DNA of 64,000 nt from JANQNX01 sp040217095 (GTDB taxonomy: Bacteria > Pseudomonadota > Gammaproteobacteria > Eutrophobiales > Eutrophobiaceae). The notes beneath the pieces are model-generated. The model did no database searches, was not told where the DNA came from, and saw only the letters and a list, made by a program, of their open reading frames with translations. The stretch spans positions 496,001 to 560,000 of the forward strand of contig OZ245888.1 in the NCBI GenBank assembly GCA_965229565.1, read 5' to 3'. The position numbers and the translations under genes were made by a program. Shown piece after piece: positions 1 to 8,302 of the stretch; position 1 is the stretch's first letter; each line of letters begins with the position of its first letter.

Positions 1-269
1 GCTAGCCCGGCATCCATGAAATGATCGACGATGCCAGCTACCAGCGGCGCCTCGGGGCCAACGATCGTCAGGTCAATCTTCTCCTTACCGGCGAACTCAA
101 GCAAGGCATCGATGTCTTCCGCGGCTATGGCCACGTTCTCGAGTTTGGGCTCCATCGCGGTACCGGCATTACCGGGAGCAACATAGACCTTCTCTACCTG
201 CTGACCCTGTGCCGCCTTCCATGCCAGCGCATGTTCACGACCACCACCACCTACAATAAGCACTTTCAT
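1..269 (-). CDS. purD: Phosphoribosylamine-glycine ligase, N-terminal part (cut by window edge)
   Basis: PurD joins glycine to phosphoribosylamine with ATP, the second step of purine synthesis in the cytoplasm. Only the first 89 codons are present; the rest lies left of base 1. The reading begins MKVLIVGGGGREHAL, the glycine-rich N-terminal strand-loop typical of the family, and later shows IVGPEAPLVAGIVD, the conserved GPEAPL element. The ATG at 269 is the only sensible start. It lies downstream of purH on the same strand, the usual purH-purD order, but 160 bp separate the two (270-429), in which I see no clear terminator or operator, so it may have its own promoter. Confidence 0.93.
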   Translation of the reverse strand, partial: MKVLIVGGGGREHALAWKAAQGQQVEKVYVAPGNAGTAMEPKLENVAIAAEDIDALLEFAGKEKIDLTIVGPEAPLVAGIVDHFMDAGL

Positions 270-429
270 TTTTTACTTTTCAACTCGTTAAAAATTTAAA
301 CTATGTTTACTAGCGTTTTAGATTTTTTGTTAATTCGAGGCGCATTTGGGAGCGAGCAACGGAGTTTATAAATACATAAATGAGTAGCGCAGCAACAATT
401 GCAACAAAGAAGCAGCAAAAAAATATCCG

Positions 430-1992
430 CTAGTGCAAGAAGTGGCGCATATTAGTGAAGACCATCGCAATACCATGCTCGTCGGCCGCGGCGATCACTT
501 CTTCATCACGCATGGACCCACCCGGCTGTATCACTGCCTTGATGCCCACTGCCGCGGCTGAATCAATACCATCGCGGAATGGAAAGAAGGCATCCGAGGC
601 CATGACCGAGCCGGCAACCTGCAGGTTTTCATCCCCGGCCTTGATAGCCGCAATCCGGGCACTGTAGACACGGCTCATCTGGCCGGCACCGATACCGATC
701 GTCTGCGCGTTATGCGCATAGACAATCGCGTTGGACTTGACGTACTTGACCACGTGCCAGGCAAACAGCATGTCGTTAAATTGTTCTTCAGTCGGAGTCA
801 GCTTGCTGACTACCTTGAGATCCTTTCTTGTTATCAAACCCAGGTCATTATCCTGCACCAGCAATCCACCGCTGACCCGCTTGAGGTTAAGCTGCTGCAG
901 TTGTGTCTTGCGATAACCCACTTCGAGCAAACGCACGCCGGCTTTCTTTGCTATTACCGGGATACAGGCCGGGTCGATTTCCGGGGCGATGATGACTTCA
1001 ACAAATTGCTTATCAATGATTGCCGTTGCCGAATCAACATCGAGTTTTTTATTGAATGCAATAATGCCACCAAAGGCCGAGGTCGGGTCGGTAGCATAGG
1101 CCCGCTCGTAGGCCTCCAGCGGACTGGCGCCCAATGCAACCCCGCATGGGTTGGCATGTTTTACGATAACGCAGGCCGTCTCCGGGAATGACAACACACA
1201 TTCCAGTGCAGCATCGGTATCGGCTATGTTGTTATAGGAGAGTTCCTTACCCTGCAACTGTGTTGCGTTCGCAAGCGTACCGGCTGGCGGCGTTGGCTCT
1301 GAGTAAAACGCGGCGGTCTGATGCGGGTTTTCGCCATAGCGCAGTCCCTGCTTTTTTCGAAACTGTACGGAGTAGGTCAACGGATAATCGAGCGGCTCTT
1401 TATCTTCCGTAAGCCCACCCAGGTAATTGGAGACATTGGCATCATAGGCGGCCGTGTGGGCAAACACCTTTTGTGCCAACCTGAAACGTGTGCCATCGGA
1501 GACAACATTGTCGTGTTGTTTCATCTCGTTTAGCACCATCTCGTAATCCTGTGTATCTACGATGACCGTTACCGAGGCGTGGTTCTTGGCTGCCGAACGC
1601 AGCATGGCAGGCCCGCCAATATCAATATTTTCGATGGCATCATCAAAACTACAATCAGGCTTGCTTACCGTTTGCTCGAATGGATACAGGTTTACTACCA
1701 CAAGGTCGATAGCATCAATGCCGTGCTTTTGCATGACGTCATTATCGGTGCCACGACGACCGAGCAAACCACCATGAATCACCGGGTGCAATGTCTTCAC
1801 ACGTCCATCCATCATCTCCGGAAAGCCGGTATGATCAGAGACCTCGGTTACCTTGACATCGTTATCGGCAAGCAACTTTGCCGTTCCACCCGTAGACAGG
1901 ATTTCCACGCCAAGCGCCTGCAGGCCCTGGCATAATTCAACGATTCCGGATTTATCCGACACACTGACCAGTGCGCGTTTTATCTTGGACAT
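430..1992 (-). CDS. purH: Bifunctional AICAR formyltransferase / IMP cyclohydrolase
   Basis: PurH carries out the last two steps of IMP synthesis: formylation of AICAR and ring closure. The 520-residue length fits the family. The N-terminal MGS-like cyclohydrolase domain (about residues 1-150) starts KRALVSVSDKSGIVEL and contains ILSTGGTAKLL and HPVIHGGLLGRR. The formyltransferase domain follows, with LRYGENPHQTAAFY near residue 220 and VKHANPCGVA near 280, and ends with DAFFPFRDGID and the VIQPGGSMRDEEVI region. It follows fis by 47 bp, so dusB, fis and purH may be one transcript. No oddities are visible. Confidence 0.97.
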   Translation of the reverse strand: MSKIKRALVSVSDKSGIVELCQGLQALGVEILSTGGTAKLLADNDVKVTEVSDHTGFPEMMDGRVKTLHPVIHGGLLGRRGTDNDVMQKHGIDAIDLVVVNLYPFEQTVSKPDCSFDDAIENIDIGGPAMLRSAAKNHASVTVIVDTQDYEMVLNEMKQHDNVVSDGTRFRLAQKVFAHTAAYDANVSNYLGGLTEDKEPLDYPLTYSVQFRKKQGLRYGENPHQTAAFYSEPTPPAGTLANATQLQGKELSYNNIADTDAALECVLSFPETACVIVKHANPCGVALGASPLEAYERAYATDPTSAFGGIIAFNKKLDVDSATAIIDKQFVEVIIAPEIDPACIPVIAKKAGVRLLEVGYRKTQLQQLNLKRVSGGLLVQDNDLGLITRKDLKVVSKLTPTEEQFNDMLFAWHVVKYVKSNAIVYAHNAQTIGIGAGQMSRVYSARIAAIKAGDENLQVAGSVMASDAFFPFRDGIDSAAAVGIKAVIQPGGSMRDEEVIAAADEHGIAMVFTNMRHFLH

Positions 1993-2039
1993 AACAACTA
2001 GCTTCCTCGGCTGTACAACTGGTAATTTTATTTTAAGAA

Positions 2040-2321
2040 TTAATCGATCTGGTATTTTTTGAGACGGTTACGCAGGGTAACGCGATTCATACCCAGTATC
2101 TTTGCGGCATGGGTAATGTTGCCCCTGCTGTGTTGCATGACGACATCAAAGAATGGTTTCTCCACCTGTTGCATGAATAACTCGTAGAGAGCGCCGGCTT
2201 CATGTCCGTCGAGATCGTCAAAATAGTCTTCCATGGCCTTGCGCACACTGTCGGAGAGACATTTCTCTGATGATTCCTTGCGGTCGGAGGGTGTCTGCTT
2301 GCGGGTCTTGGCCTTGATCAT
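2040..2321 (-). CDS. fis: Fis-family nucleoid-associated DNA-binding protein
   Basis: Fis is a small dimeric DNA-bending protein that in enterics activates rRNA promoters and shapes the nucleoid. The 93 residues end in the family's helix-turn-helix: NITHAAKILGMNRVTLRNRL (residues about 70-89). The N-terminal about 30 residues are basic and polar (KAKTRKQTPSDRKESS) and differ from enteric Fis, as is usual outside the Enterobacteria. Its start codon overlaps the dusB stop by 4 bp (ATGA), the classical dusB-fis operon with translational coupling. Being next to dusB makes Fis a much better call than another Fis-type HTH protein. Confidence 0.92.
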   Translation of the reverse strand: MIKAKTRKQTPSDRKESSEKCLSDSVRKAMEDYFDDLDGHEAGALYELFMQQVEKPFFDVVMQHSRGNITHAAKILGMNRVTLRNRLKKYQID

Positions 2322-3295
2322 GCAGCCTGCTCCTGCTGCTGCTCAAAAAATGATTGCGTCATGTCGATTTGCTCTGCCGCTGACTCGACCTGGTTGATGG
2401 CGGCACGAAAGGCACCGGCCTCGGCATGTTGCTTACAATACCAACCGATGTGTTTACGGGCGATACGCACACCCTGGTATTCACCGTAGAAGGTATGCAA
2501 CTGCCGCAGGTGTCGGGTTAATACCTGGCCCACTTCCTGTAATGAAGGTACAGGCAATCGATTGCCCGTCTTCAGGTAATGATCAATCTGTTGAAAGATC
2601 CAGGGATTGCCCTGCGCAGCGCGACCGATCATGACTCCATCAACATGGTAGGTATCCATTATCCACTTCGCCCGCTCCGGCGTCGTGATATCACCATTAG
2701 CGATGACAGGAATGTCGACTTGCGCTTTGATGATGCCAGCGGTCTCGTGTTCGGCCTCGCCCCTGAAGGCACAGGCGCGGGTACGGCCGTGCACGGTCAG
2801 GGCCTGGATTCCATTTTGCTCGGCGATTCGAGCAATAGTCAGGGCATTACGATTGTTCCTGTCCCAGCCTGTCCTTATCTTCAGTGTCACCGGCACGTCA
2901 ACTGCAGTGACCACGCCATGCAGGATATCTGCAACCAGTCTCTCATCCCTGAGCAGTGCCGAGCCGGCGGCCACGTTGCAAACCTTTTTGGCCGGGCAAC
3001 CCATGTTAATGTCGATGATCTGTGCGCCATGCTGCACGTTGAATCTTGCAGCCGCGGCCATTTGCTCAGGGTCAGCACCGGCAATCTGTACACTGCGAGG
3101 CTCGGGCTCACCGGTGTGACACAAACGTAGTTGTGTTTTACGAGTGTGATATAGCGCGGGATTGGATGTCACCATTTCCGACACGACAAGACCTGCGCCA
3201 AGTTCCCGGCAGAGTTGCCGAAACGGTTGGTCAGTGACGCCTGCCATTGGTGCAAGCACCAGGCTGTTTTTTAAGCTATGGGACCCTATATACAT
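2318..3295 (-). CDS. dusB: tRNA-dihydrouridine synthase B
   Basis: DusB is an FMN enzyme that reduces specific uridines in tRNA to dihydrouridine. The 325 residues show the N-terminal FMN-barrel signature LAPMAGVTDQPFR (about residues 14-26), the active-site segment DINMGCPAKKVC with the catalytic Cys at about residue 100, and VHGRTR and PVIANGDI further on. The C-terminal helical domain (about 245-325) is present, so the protein is full length. It is first in the dusB-fis pair and overlaps fis by 4 bp. A sigma70-like promoter lies 45-72 bp upstream. Confidence 0.96.
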   Translation of the reverse strand: MYIGSHSLKNSLVLAPMAGVTDQPFRQLCRELGAGLVVSEMVTSNPALYHTRKTQLRLCHTGEPEPRSVQIAGADPEQMAAAARFNVQHGAQIIDINMGCPAKKVCNVAAGSALLRDERLVADILHGVVTAVDVPVTLKIRTGWDRNNRNALTIARIAEQNGIQALTVHGRTRACAFRGEAEHETAGIIKAQVDIPVIANGDITTPERAKWIMDTYHVDGVMIGRAAQGNPWIFQQIDHYLKTGNRLPVPSLQEVGQVLTRHLRQLHTFYGEYQGVRIARKHIGWYCKQHAEAGAFRAAINQVESAAEQIDMTQSFFEQQQEQAA

Positions 3296-3339
3296 GAGAG
3301 CGTTGCGCCTAAGTCAGCGAAACGTGGATAGTTAACCGT

Positions 3340-3367
3340 ATGATAACCGCATACATGGACTTGTAAA
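3340..3367 (-). promoter_or_regulatory. Candidate sigma70 promoter of dusB-fis
   Basis: On the minus strand TTTACA (3362-3367) and TATCAT (3340-3345) are spaced by 16 bp, in the 105-bp gap between the DUF3426 gene and dusB. The match is good (each hexamer is one or two bases off consensus), but such matches occur by chance, so this is a prediction. Confidence 0.4.
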
Positions 3368-3400
3368 GCCGCTATATTTTAGGCCGTAAAATCAGCGACT

Positions 3401-4363
3401 TTACAGGAATCGGAACTCGAAGCTGACAGCCTCCTCGGACGACCCCGCCACTTCCAGCACAAAGTGAACCGGAGAATCAACCGGCATACCTTCATCAATA
3501 TCTATGCTGGCATCAAGATAATCGGTGGGTTCAAATTCACGATAACCGATCAGGGCACCGGCCGTATCGAACAGGGTTAACTGCACCTGTGGATAAGGTT
3601 GCCTGATTGATAATTCATTTTGCATGGTGGCATTGACCAGCAAGGTGTCCTGGTAGGTTGGATGCAACCTGACATCACGATTAACGAGGCTGATTGCCCG
3701 GGTATCACGCTCACGTATAACCCTGCAATCAAGTTTTTCACATAGTTGTGTTACATACGGACGCAGTTCCGGGTAATCGAGCAACAGCCGATCTCGCTGA
3801 AACCATGCCAGCTGTAACGCAAACAGTAACAGTACCATTAGCACACCAGCGGACCACCAGGTATTCATACGTCGACCGGCATCGTCTTCGGTGTCTGCTG
3901 TATCAAGCGCCTCGTCATCGAACTCATACCTGATTTCAGGCCGTTTCGCTTTACTGGCCTCAGCATCGACAATTTTCTGTTGTTTCTCGGCGTCATATTC
4001 CTCGTTGTCAACAACGGCAGGATGGTTGCTACCTGTTTCCGGTTGTTCTGCAAGCGTTTCATCCGGATCTTCAGCGGCGACTGGCTCTGCCGACTCTATT
4101 TCCTGCAAAGCCGGCTCGTCTTTCACGGGAGTAACATCATCCTGCTCATGCTGCGGTATTTCGAACTGGGGCTCTTCGGGTGATGCCTGTACCCGGTTTG
4201 CCATATTGGCCAGTTGTTCCAGTGTTAAGGGTTGGTCATAGAGACGTTCAAGCGCGTTGAACTGTGACTGGCAGAAACCACAGCGCACCTGTCCCGCCGC
4301 AGCCGCGATATGCTCTGCGTACAGGCGAAACTGGCGTAGGCAATCAGGACAAACAGTAAACAT
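3401..4363 (-). CDS. Zinc-ribbon membrane protein with DUF3426 domain
   Basis: A 320-residue protein of unknown function, found next to prmA in many gammaproteobacteria. It starts with an MJ0042-type zinc ribbon: Cys5 and Cys8 (VCPDC), then Cys28 and Cys31 (CGFC). A long acidic linker (about residues 65-160, rich in E, D, P and Q) leads to one membrane segment at about 168-187 (SAGVLMVLLLFALQLAWF). The C-terminal about 120 residues form the DUF3426 domain, which I expect to be periplasmic. It follows prmA by 12 bp on the same strand, so the two are probably cotranscribed. The layout suggests a cytoplasmic zinc sensor joined to an outside domain, but no function is established. Confidence 0.85.
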   Translation of the reverse strand: MFTVCPDCLRQFRLYAEHIAAAAGQVRCGFCQSQFNALERLYDQPLTLEQLANMANRVQASPEEPQFEIPQHEQDDVTPVKDEPALQEIESAEPVAAEDPDETLAEQPETGSNHPAVVDNEEYDAEKQQKIVDAEASKAKRPEIRYEFDDEALDTADTEDDAGRRMNTWWSAGVLMVLLLFALQLAWFQRDRLLLDYPELRPYVTQLCEKLDCRVIRERDTRAISLVNRDVRLHPTYQDTLLVNATMQNELSIRQPYPQVQLTLFDTAGALIGYREFEPTDYLDASIDIDEGMPVDSPVHFVLEVAGSSEEAVSFEFRFL

Positions 4364-4375
4364 TTCTAGTCATCG

Positions 4376-5257
4376 CTAGTGACGGACACCGTGCAAGCAG
4401 GCCCACTCTGAATCAAACTCGGGAGTATCCATATTAAAGTAGCCGGAATAACTCGCCAAACATTCATCCGCCTGGATGTGTAACAGTCCCGATAGCACAA
4501 TATCACCACCACTTTGTGTCAGCTCGGCGAAATCCGGCGCCAGCTCTTTCAACGGGTTTGCCAGGATATTGGCCACCAGTATATCGGCACATGGTAATTT
4601 CATCGTATCCGGCAAACCTATATGAATCTTGTCCTCCAGTGCATTCTGTTTTGCATTTTCAGAAGCAGCCTGTACTGCCTGTGCATCAATATCGACGGCA
4701 TATACTTCCCTGGCGCCCAGGCGTGCAGCAACCATCGCCAGTATGCCCGAACCACAGCCGTAATCGATAACGACCTTGTCTGCAAGATCGTGGCTGGCCA
4801 GCCAGCTAACACACATGGCAGTGGTAGGATGTGCACCGGTGCCAAAGGCGAGACCGGGATCGAGAACCAGGCCGGGCTTGTCTGAATCTGGTCTGTCGCA
4901 CCAGCTGGGAACAATCCATATCCTGTCAGCGAACAACACCGGTTCATGCTGTGCCTTGAATTCACCGATCCAGTCCTTATCGTGAACGCGGTCAATCTGG
5001 TGGCTGAAGATTCTATCGGCACCGATACGATCACGCAGGCAGACCAGCAGGATATCCAGGTCGGTATCAGGGTGCAGCAGTGCACTGACTCGGGTTTTAT
5101 CCCAGTACTGGCGTTGCTGTTGATCCAGGTGATCAAACACGGGATCGTCACTGGACGCAGACAGGCTAACTGATACGGCGCCCAGCTGTTCCAGTAAACC
5201 TGACAATATCTCGGCCTCGGCTTTCCCGGTTTCCAGTTCCAACTGAAGCCAGCTCAT
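4376..5257 (-). CDS. prmA: Ribosomal protein L11 methyltransferase
   Basis: PrmA trimethylates ribosomal protein L11 using S-adenosylmethionine. The 293 residues match the family length. The N-terminal about 60 residues form the L11-recognition domain. The linker leads to PGLAFGTGAHPTTAMCV (about 134-150), a PrmA signature, then SAM motif I VVIDYGCGSGILAM (about 162-175), VDIDAQAVQAASENA, and the VANILANPL motif that marks the catalytic site. It sits between accC and the DUF3426 gene on the same strand, the standard context. Confidence 0.96.
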   Translation of the reverse strand: MSWLQLELETGKAEAEILSGLLEQLGAVSVSLSASSDDPVFDHLDQQQRQYWDKTRVSALLHPDTDLDILLVCLRDRIGADRIFSHQIDRVHDKDWIGEFKAQHEPVLFADRIWIVPSWCDRPDSDKPGLVLDPGLAFGTGAHPTTAMCVSWLASHDLADKVVIDYGCGSGILAMVAARLGAREVYAVDIDAQAVQAASENAKQNALEDKIHIGLPDTMKLPCADILVANILANPLKELAPDFAELTQSGGDIVLSGLLHIQADECLASYSGYFNMDTPEFDSEWACLHGVRH

Positions 5258-5308
5258 GAGTTGGTTTTTTTAACCTTGTTGAAAACCATCCGCACCAGCT
5301 GTGCGTGA

Positions 5309-6652
5309 CTACTTGAGGCCCAGCTTATTTTCCAGATAATGAATGTCGGTGCCACCACGACCAAAGGCGGCATCATTCACGAGTTGCTGGTGCAGGGGAA
5401 TATTGGTCTTGATGCCATCGATGACAATCTCGTGCAGGGCCTGGTTCAGGCGTGCCAGTGCCAGTTCACGCGTTTCAGCATGTGCAATCAGCTTGCCAAT
5501 CATGGAATCATAATAAGGCGGCACTTTGTAACCCTGGTAAACATGCGTATCCACGCGAATGCCCGGGCCACCCGGTGGGTGATAATGTTCAATCGTACCC
5601 GGCGAGGGCACAAAGGTTTCCGGGTCTTCGGCATTGATCCGGCACTCAATTGCGTGCCCGCGTATCTGGATATCACTTTGCTTGTAAGACAGTGGCCTGC
5701 CGCAAGCAACAAGCAGTTGCTCTTTTACAATATCCACACCGGTAATCATTTCGGTCACCGGGTGCTCAACCTGTACACGTGTATTCATTTCAATGAAATA
5801 AAATTCGCCGTCCTCGTACAAAAACTCAAACGTACCTGCACCTCGGTATGAAAGGGCCTTGCATGCATCCACACACTTCTGGCCAATACGCTCACGGGTT
5901 GCCTGGTCCAGCCCCGGTGCGGGTGCCTCCTCGATCACTTTCTGATGGCGACGCTGCATGGAGCAGTCGCGTTCACCCAGGTAAATGACATTACCGTGTT
6001 CATCAGCAAGGATCTGGATCTCGATATGGCGCGGATGCTCGAGAAATTTCTCCATGTAGACCATATCGTTGCCAAATGCCGATCCTGCTTCATGGCGTGT
6101 TAGCTGGATAGACTTGAGTAAACTGGCCTCGCTATGTACGACGCGCATACCACGACCACCACCACCACCGGCCGCCTTGATAATAACCGGGTAACCGATT
6201 TTCTTGGCAATACGCATTAATTCCTTGTTGTCATCGCCCAGAGGCCCGTCCGACCCCGGGACACAGGGTATGCCCGCTTCCTTCATGGCATTGATGGCCG
6301 ACACCTTGTCACCCATCAAGCGAATGGTTTCCGGTCTAGGCCCGACAAACACGAACCCGCTCTGTTCAACGCGTTCGGCAAAATCGGCATTCTCGGATAA
6401 AAAGCCATAACCGGGATGAATAGCTACAGCATCAGTTACCTCGGCGGCACTGATGACTGACGGAATATTAAGGTAACTTTCTGATGAAGCCGCCGGGCCA
6501 ATACATACAGACTCGTCGGAAAGGTAGACATGTTTTTGTTCTCGATCGGCTTCCGAATAAATGGCAACGGTCTTGATTCCCATTTCCTTGCAAGCACGAA
6601 GAATTCTGAGGGCTATTTCGCCACGATTAGCAATAACAACCTTATCTAGCAT
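5309..6652 (-). CDS. accC: Acetyl-CoA carboxylase, biotin carboxylase subunit
   Basis: AccC carboxylates the biotin on AccB using ATP and bicarbonate, the first half reaction of fatty acid synthesis. The 447 residues contain the N-terminal domain start KVVIANRGEIALRILRAC, the ATP-grasp glycine loop AAGGGGGRGMRVV (about residues 160-172), EHPRHIEIQILAD, and the catalytic stretch FIEMNTRVQVEHPVTE (about 285-300). The C-terminal domain is complete. It lies 50 bp downstream of accB, as in most proteobacteria, and probably shares the promoter in front of aroQ. Confidence 0.98.
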   Translation of the reverse strand: MLDKVVIANRGEIALRILRACKEMGIKTVAIYSEADREQKHVYLSDESVCIGPAASSESYLNIPSVISAAEVTDAVAIHPGYGFLSENADFAERVEQSGFVFVGPRPETIRLMGDKVSAINAMKEAGIPCVPGSDGPLGDDNKELMRIAKKIGYPVIIKAAGGGGGRGMRVVHSEASLLKSIQLTRHEAGSAFGNDMVYMEKFLEHPRHIEIQILADEHGNVIYLGERDCSMQRRHQKVIEEAPAPGLDQATRERIGQKCVDACKALSYRGAGTFEFLYEDGEFYFIEMNTRVQVEHPVTEMITGVDIVKEQLLVACGRPLSYKQSDIQIRGHAIECRINAEDPETFVPSPGTIEHYHPPGGPGIRVDTHVYQGYKVPPYYDSMIGKLIAHAETRELALARLNQALHEIVIDGIKTNIPLHQQLVNDAAFGRGGTDIHYLENKLGLK

Positions 6653-6702
6653 TTGTTGGTAATCCTGTTGTTTGCGGGATACTTGCGAAGTAACGAAAGT
6701 GT

Positions 6703-7179
6703 TTAACTTTCGTTTTCTTCAATAACGAACAAGGGTTGACCGTATTCAACGGCTTCACCGTTTTCTACAAGAGTTTTGAGAACCTTGCCGGCAACATCGG
6801 ATTCAATCTGGTTCATGATCTTCATTGCCTCGATAATACACAGGGTTTCACCCTTCTTAACTTCCTGGCCCTTGCTTACAAACGGCGGTTCATCCGGTGT
6901 TGGGGACGAGTAAAAAACGCCCACCATCGGTGAAGTAATCACATGGCCGCTTTCGGCATAATTATCTTTTGAAGCATGCTCATCAACATTCATATGAGCC
7001 TTGAAGGAATCACCGGTTACCGGTGCCGCCGCTGGCAATTGACCAACCGCAGGCGCGGTAGACGAGGCAGTAGAACCACGGCTTATACGAACCGATTCCT
7101 CACCTTCATGTATTTCGATCTCGGCAATGCCAGACTCTTCCAGTAACTCAATTAATTTTTTTACTTTTCTGATATCCAT
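6703..7179 (-). CDS. accB: Biotin carboxyl carrier protein of acetyl-CoA carboxylase
   Basis: AccB carries the biotin between the carboxylase and transferase subunits. The 158 residues have the family's N-terminal helical part (MDIRKVKKLIELLEESGIAE), an alanine- and proline-rich linker (about 35-60) and the C-terminal biotinyl domain. The biotin-accepting lysine is Lys120 in IIEAMKIMNQI. It is 15 bp after aroQ and 50 bp before accC, the common aroQ-accB-accC arrangement. Confidence 0.97.
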   Translation of the reverse strand: MDIRKVKKLIELLEESGIAEIEIHEGEESVRISRGSTASSTAPAVGQLPAAAPVTGDSFKAHMNVDEHASKDNYAESGHVITSPMVGVFYSSPTPDEPPFVSKGQEVKKGETLCIIEAMKIMNQIESDVAGKVLKTLVENGEAVEYGQPLFVIEENES

Positions 7180-7194
7180 ACTGTTGGATCCTTG

Positions 7195-7632
7195 TTACTT
7201 GTTTATATATTCTTCAGCACCGAGTAATGCCAATTGATAACCGTAGGCACCCATACCACTTATGACGGCAACAGCGATGTCAGAAAGATAAGAGTGCTTC
7301 CTGAAGTCCTCGCGGGAAAAAACGTTGGAAAGATGCACCTCGATAAAGGGCAGCTGCGTACCCAGCAACGCATCACGCAATGCAATACTGGTATGTGTGA
7401 ATGCACCCGGATTGAAGAGGATAAAATCAACGGCGGATTTTTTTGCTGCATGAATCTGGTCAACCAGTTCATGTTCGGCATTACTCTGAAAACTCTGCAG
7501 CGTGTGGCCGCGTTGGCTGGCCAGCTCCTGCAGGGCATGATCAATATCGGCCAGCGTTGTGGTCCCGTACACCTCCGGTTCCCGCTCGCCAAGTAAATTA
7601 AGGTTAGGCCCATTCAGGACTAAGACATTCAC
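7195..7632 (-). CDS. aroQ: Type II 3-dehydroquinate dehydratase
   Basis: AroQ dehydrates 3-dehydroquinate in the shikimate pathway. The sequence has the type II signatures VLNGPNLNLLGEREPEVYG at the N-terminus, FNPGAFTHTSIALRDAL in the middle with the catalytic His, and EVHLSNVFSREDFR. I chose the GTG at 7632 as start, giving 145 residues (MNVLVLNGPN), because a GGGGA ribosome site sits five bases upstream and this matches the usual short lead before LNGPN. A TTG four codons earlier would place the start inside that ribosome site. It is first in the aroQ-accB-accC group. Confidence 0.95.
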   Translation of the reverse strand: MNVLVLNGPNLNLLGEREPEVYGTTTLADIDHALQELASQRGHTLQSFQSNAEHELVDQIHAAKKSAVDFILFNPGAFTHTSIALRDALLGTQLPFIEVHLSNVFSREDFRKHSYLSDIAVAVISGMGAYGYQLALLGAEEYINK

Positions 7633-7656
7633 GGATTTCCCCAAAAAAGCTTGTTT

Positions 7657-7684
7657 ATTGTATTTTTAGCGATTTTAACTGCAA
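7657..7684 (-). promoter_or_regulatory. Candidate sigma70 promoter of aroQ-accB-accC
   Basis: On the minus strand TTGCAG (7679-7684) and TACAAT (7657-7662) are separated by 16 AT-rich bases. The -10 ends 24 bp before the aroQ GTG start. Each hexamer is one or two bases off consensus and the site is in the only sizeable gap upstream of the operon, so I consider it likely. Confidence 0.5.
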
Positions 7685-7744
7685 GTTCGCTAACTTTAAC
7701 AGGAATTAGAGCAAATTACGAATGCCGTGATCGGCCTGAAAATA

Positions 7745-8302
7745 CTACAACAGCGAGGTGATGACGCGCTCCGCTTCTTCCATGGACAGGGGGCCGCGGC
7801 GGACAAACTGGATAATACCATCGCGGTCGACAATAACCGTATATGGCAATGCACCAATATCGTTGCCCAGCTGGCGCGCCGCCTTGACCACGTCATCACG
7901 CCCAACCAGGGAAGGATAATTCACATTGAATTCGTTGACAAAGTCTGTGATCTCTTCAGCGGTGTGCAGGGCAATGCCAATGAACTGCAGGCCTTTTGAC
8001 CCATACTCTGTCTGCAATTCAACAAAGTGTGGTATTTCATCGCGGCAAGGCGGGCACCAGGTTGCCCAGAAATTTATCGCGATCACCTTGCCTTTCCACT
8101 CCGAGAATTGCCTCTGTGCACCTTCCATATCGGCCAGGGACAGATCCGGCAAAGGCAGACCCTTCACCTCTTCACTGGTAATGACGGGCGGTTTGCTTGC
8201 CACGCTATCACCGGTATCGGCTTGTCGTTGCAACAGGTAACCACCACTACCTGCCACCAGTGCAATCACAACCATGGCACTAATGATCTGCCACTGCTTC
8301 AT
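7745..8302 (-). CDS. TlpA/ResA-type membrane-anchored thioredoxin
   Basis: A periplasmic thiol-disulfide protein of 185 residues. Residues about 7-23 (ISAMVVIALVAGSGGYL) form an uncleaved membrane anchor. The thioredoxin-like domain shows INFWATWCPPCRDEIPHF with the redox pair Cys83 and Cys86 (CPPC), and a cis-proline region ALPYTVIVDRDG near the end. Its start overlaps the dsbD stop by 4 bp. The context suggests that DsbD, which brings electrons across the membrane, reduces this protein; the final target (cytochrome c maturation or another periplasmic thiol protein) cannot be read from the sequence. Confidence 0.88.
   Translation of the reverse strand: MKQWQIISAMVVIALVAGSGGYLLQRQADTGDSVASKPPVITSEEVKGLPLPDLSLADMEGAQRQFSEWKGKVIAINFWATWCPPCRDEIPHFVELQTEYGSKGLQFIGIALHTAEEITDFVNEFNVNYPSLVGRDDVVKAARQLGNDIGALPYTVIVDRDGIIQFVRRGPLSMEEAERVITSLL

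Noticed and set aside
270..429. Purine operator or riboswitch before purD
   Set aside because: The gap is AT-rich without a PurR palindrome or a purine aptamer pattern that I can recognise.
2579..3130. Long plus-strand open frame opposite dusB
   Set aside because: It is a reverse shadow of dusB with no family resemblance; similar shadows lie opposite purH, accC, dsbD and polA.
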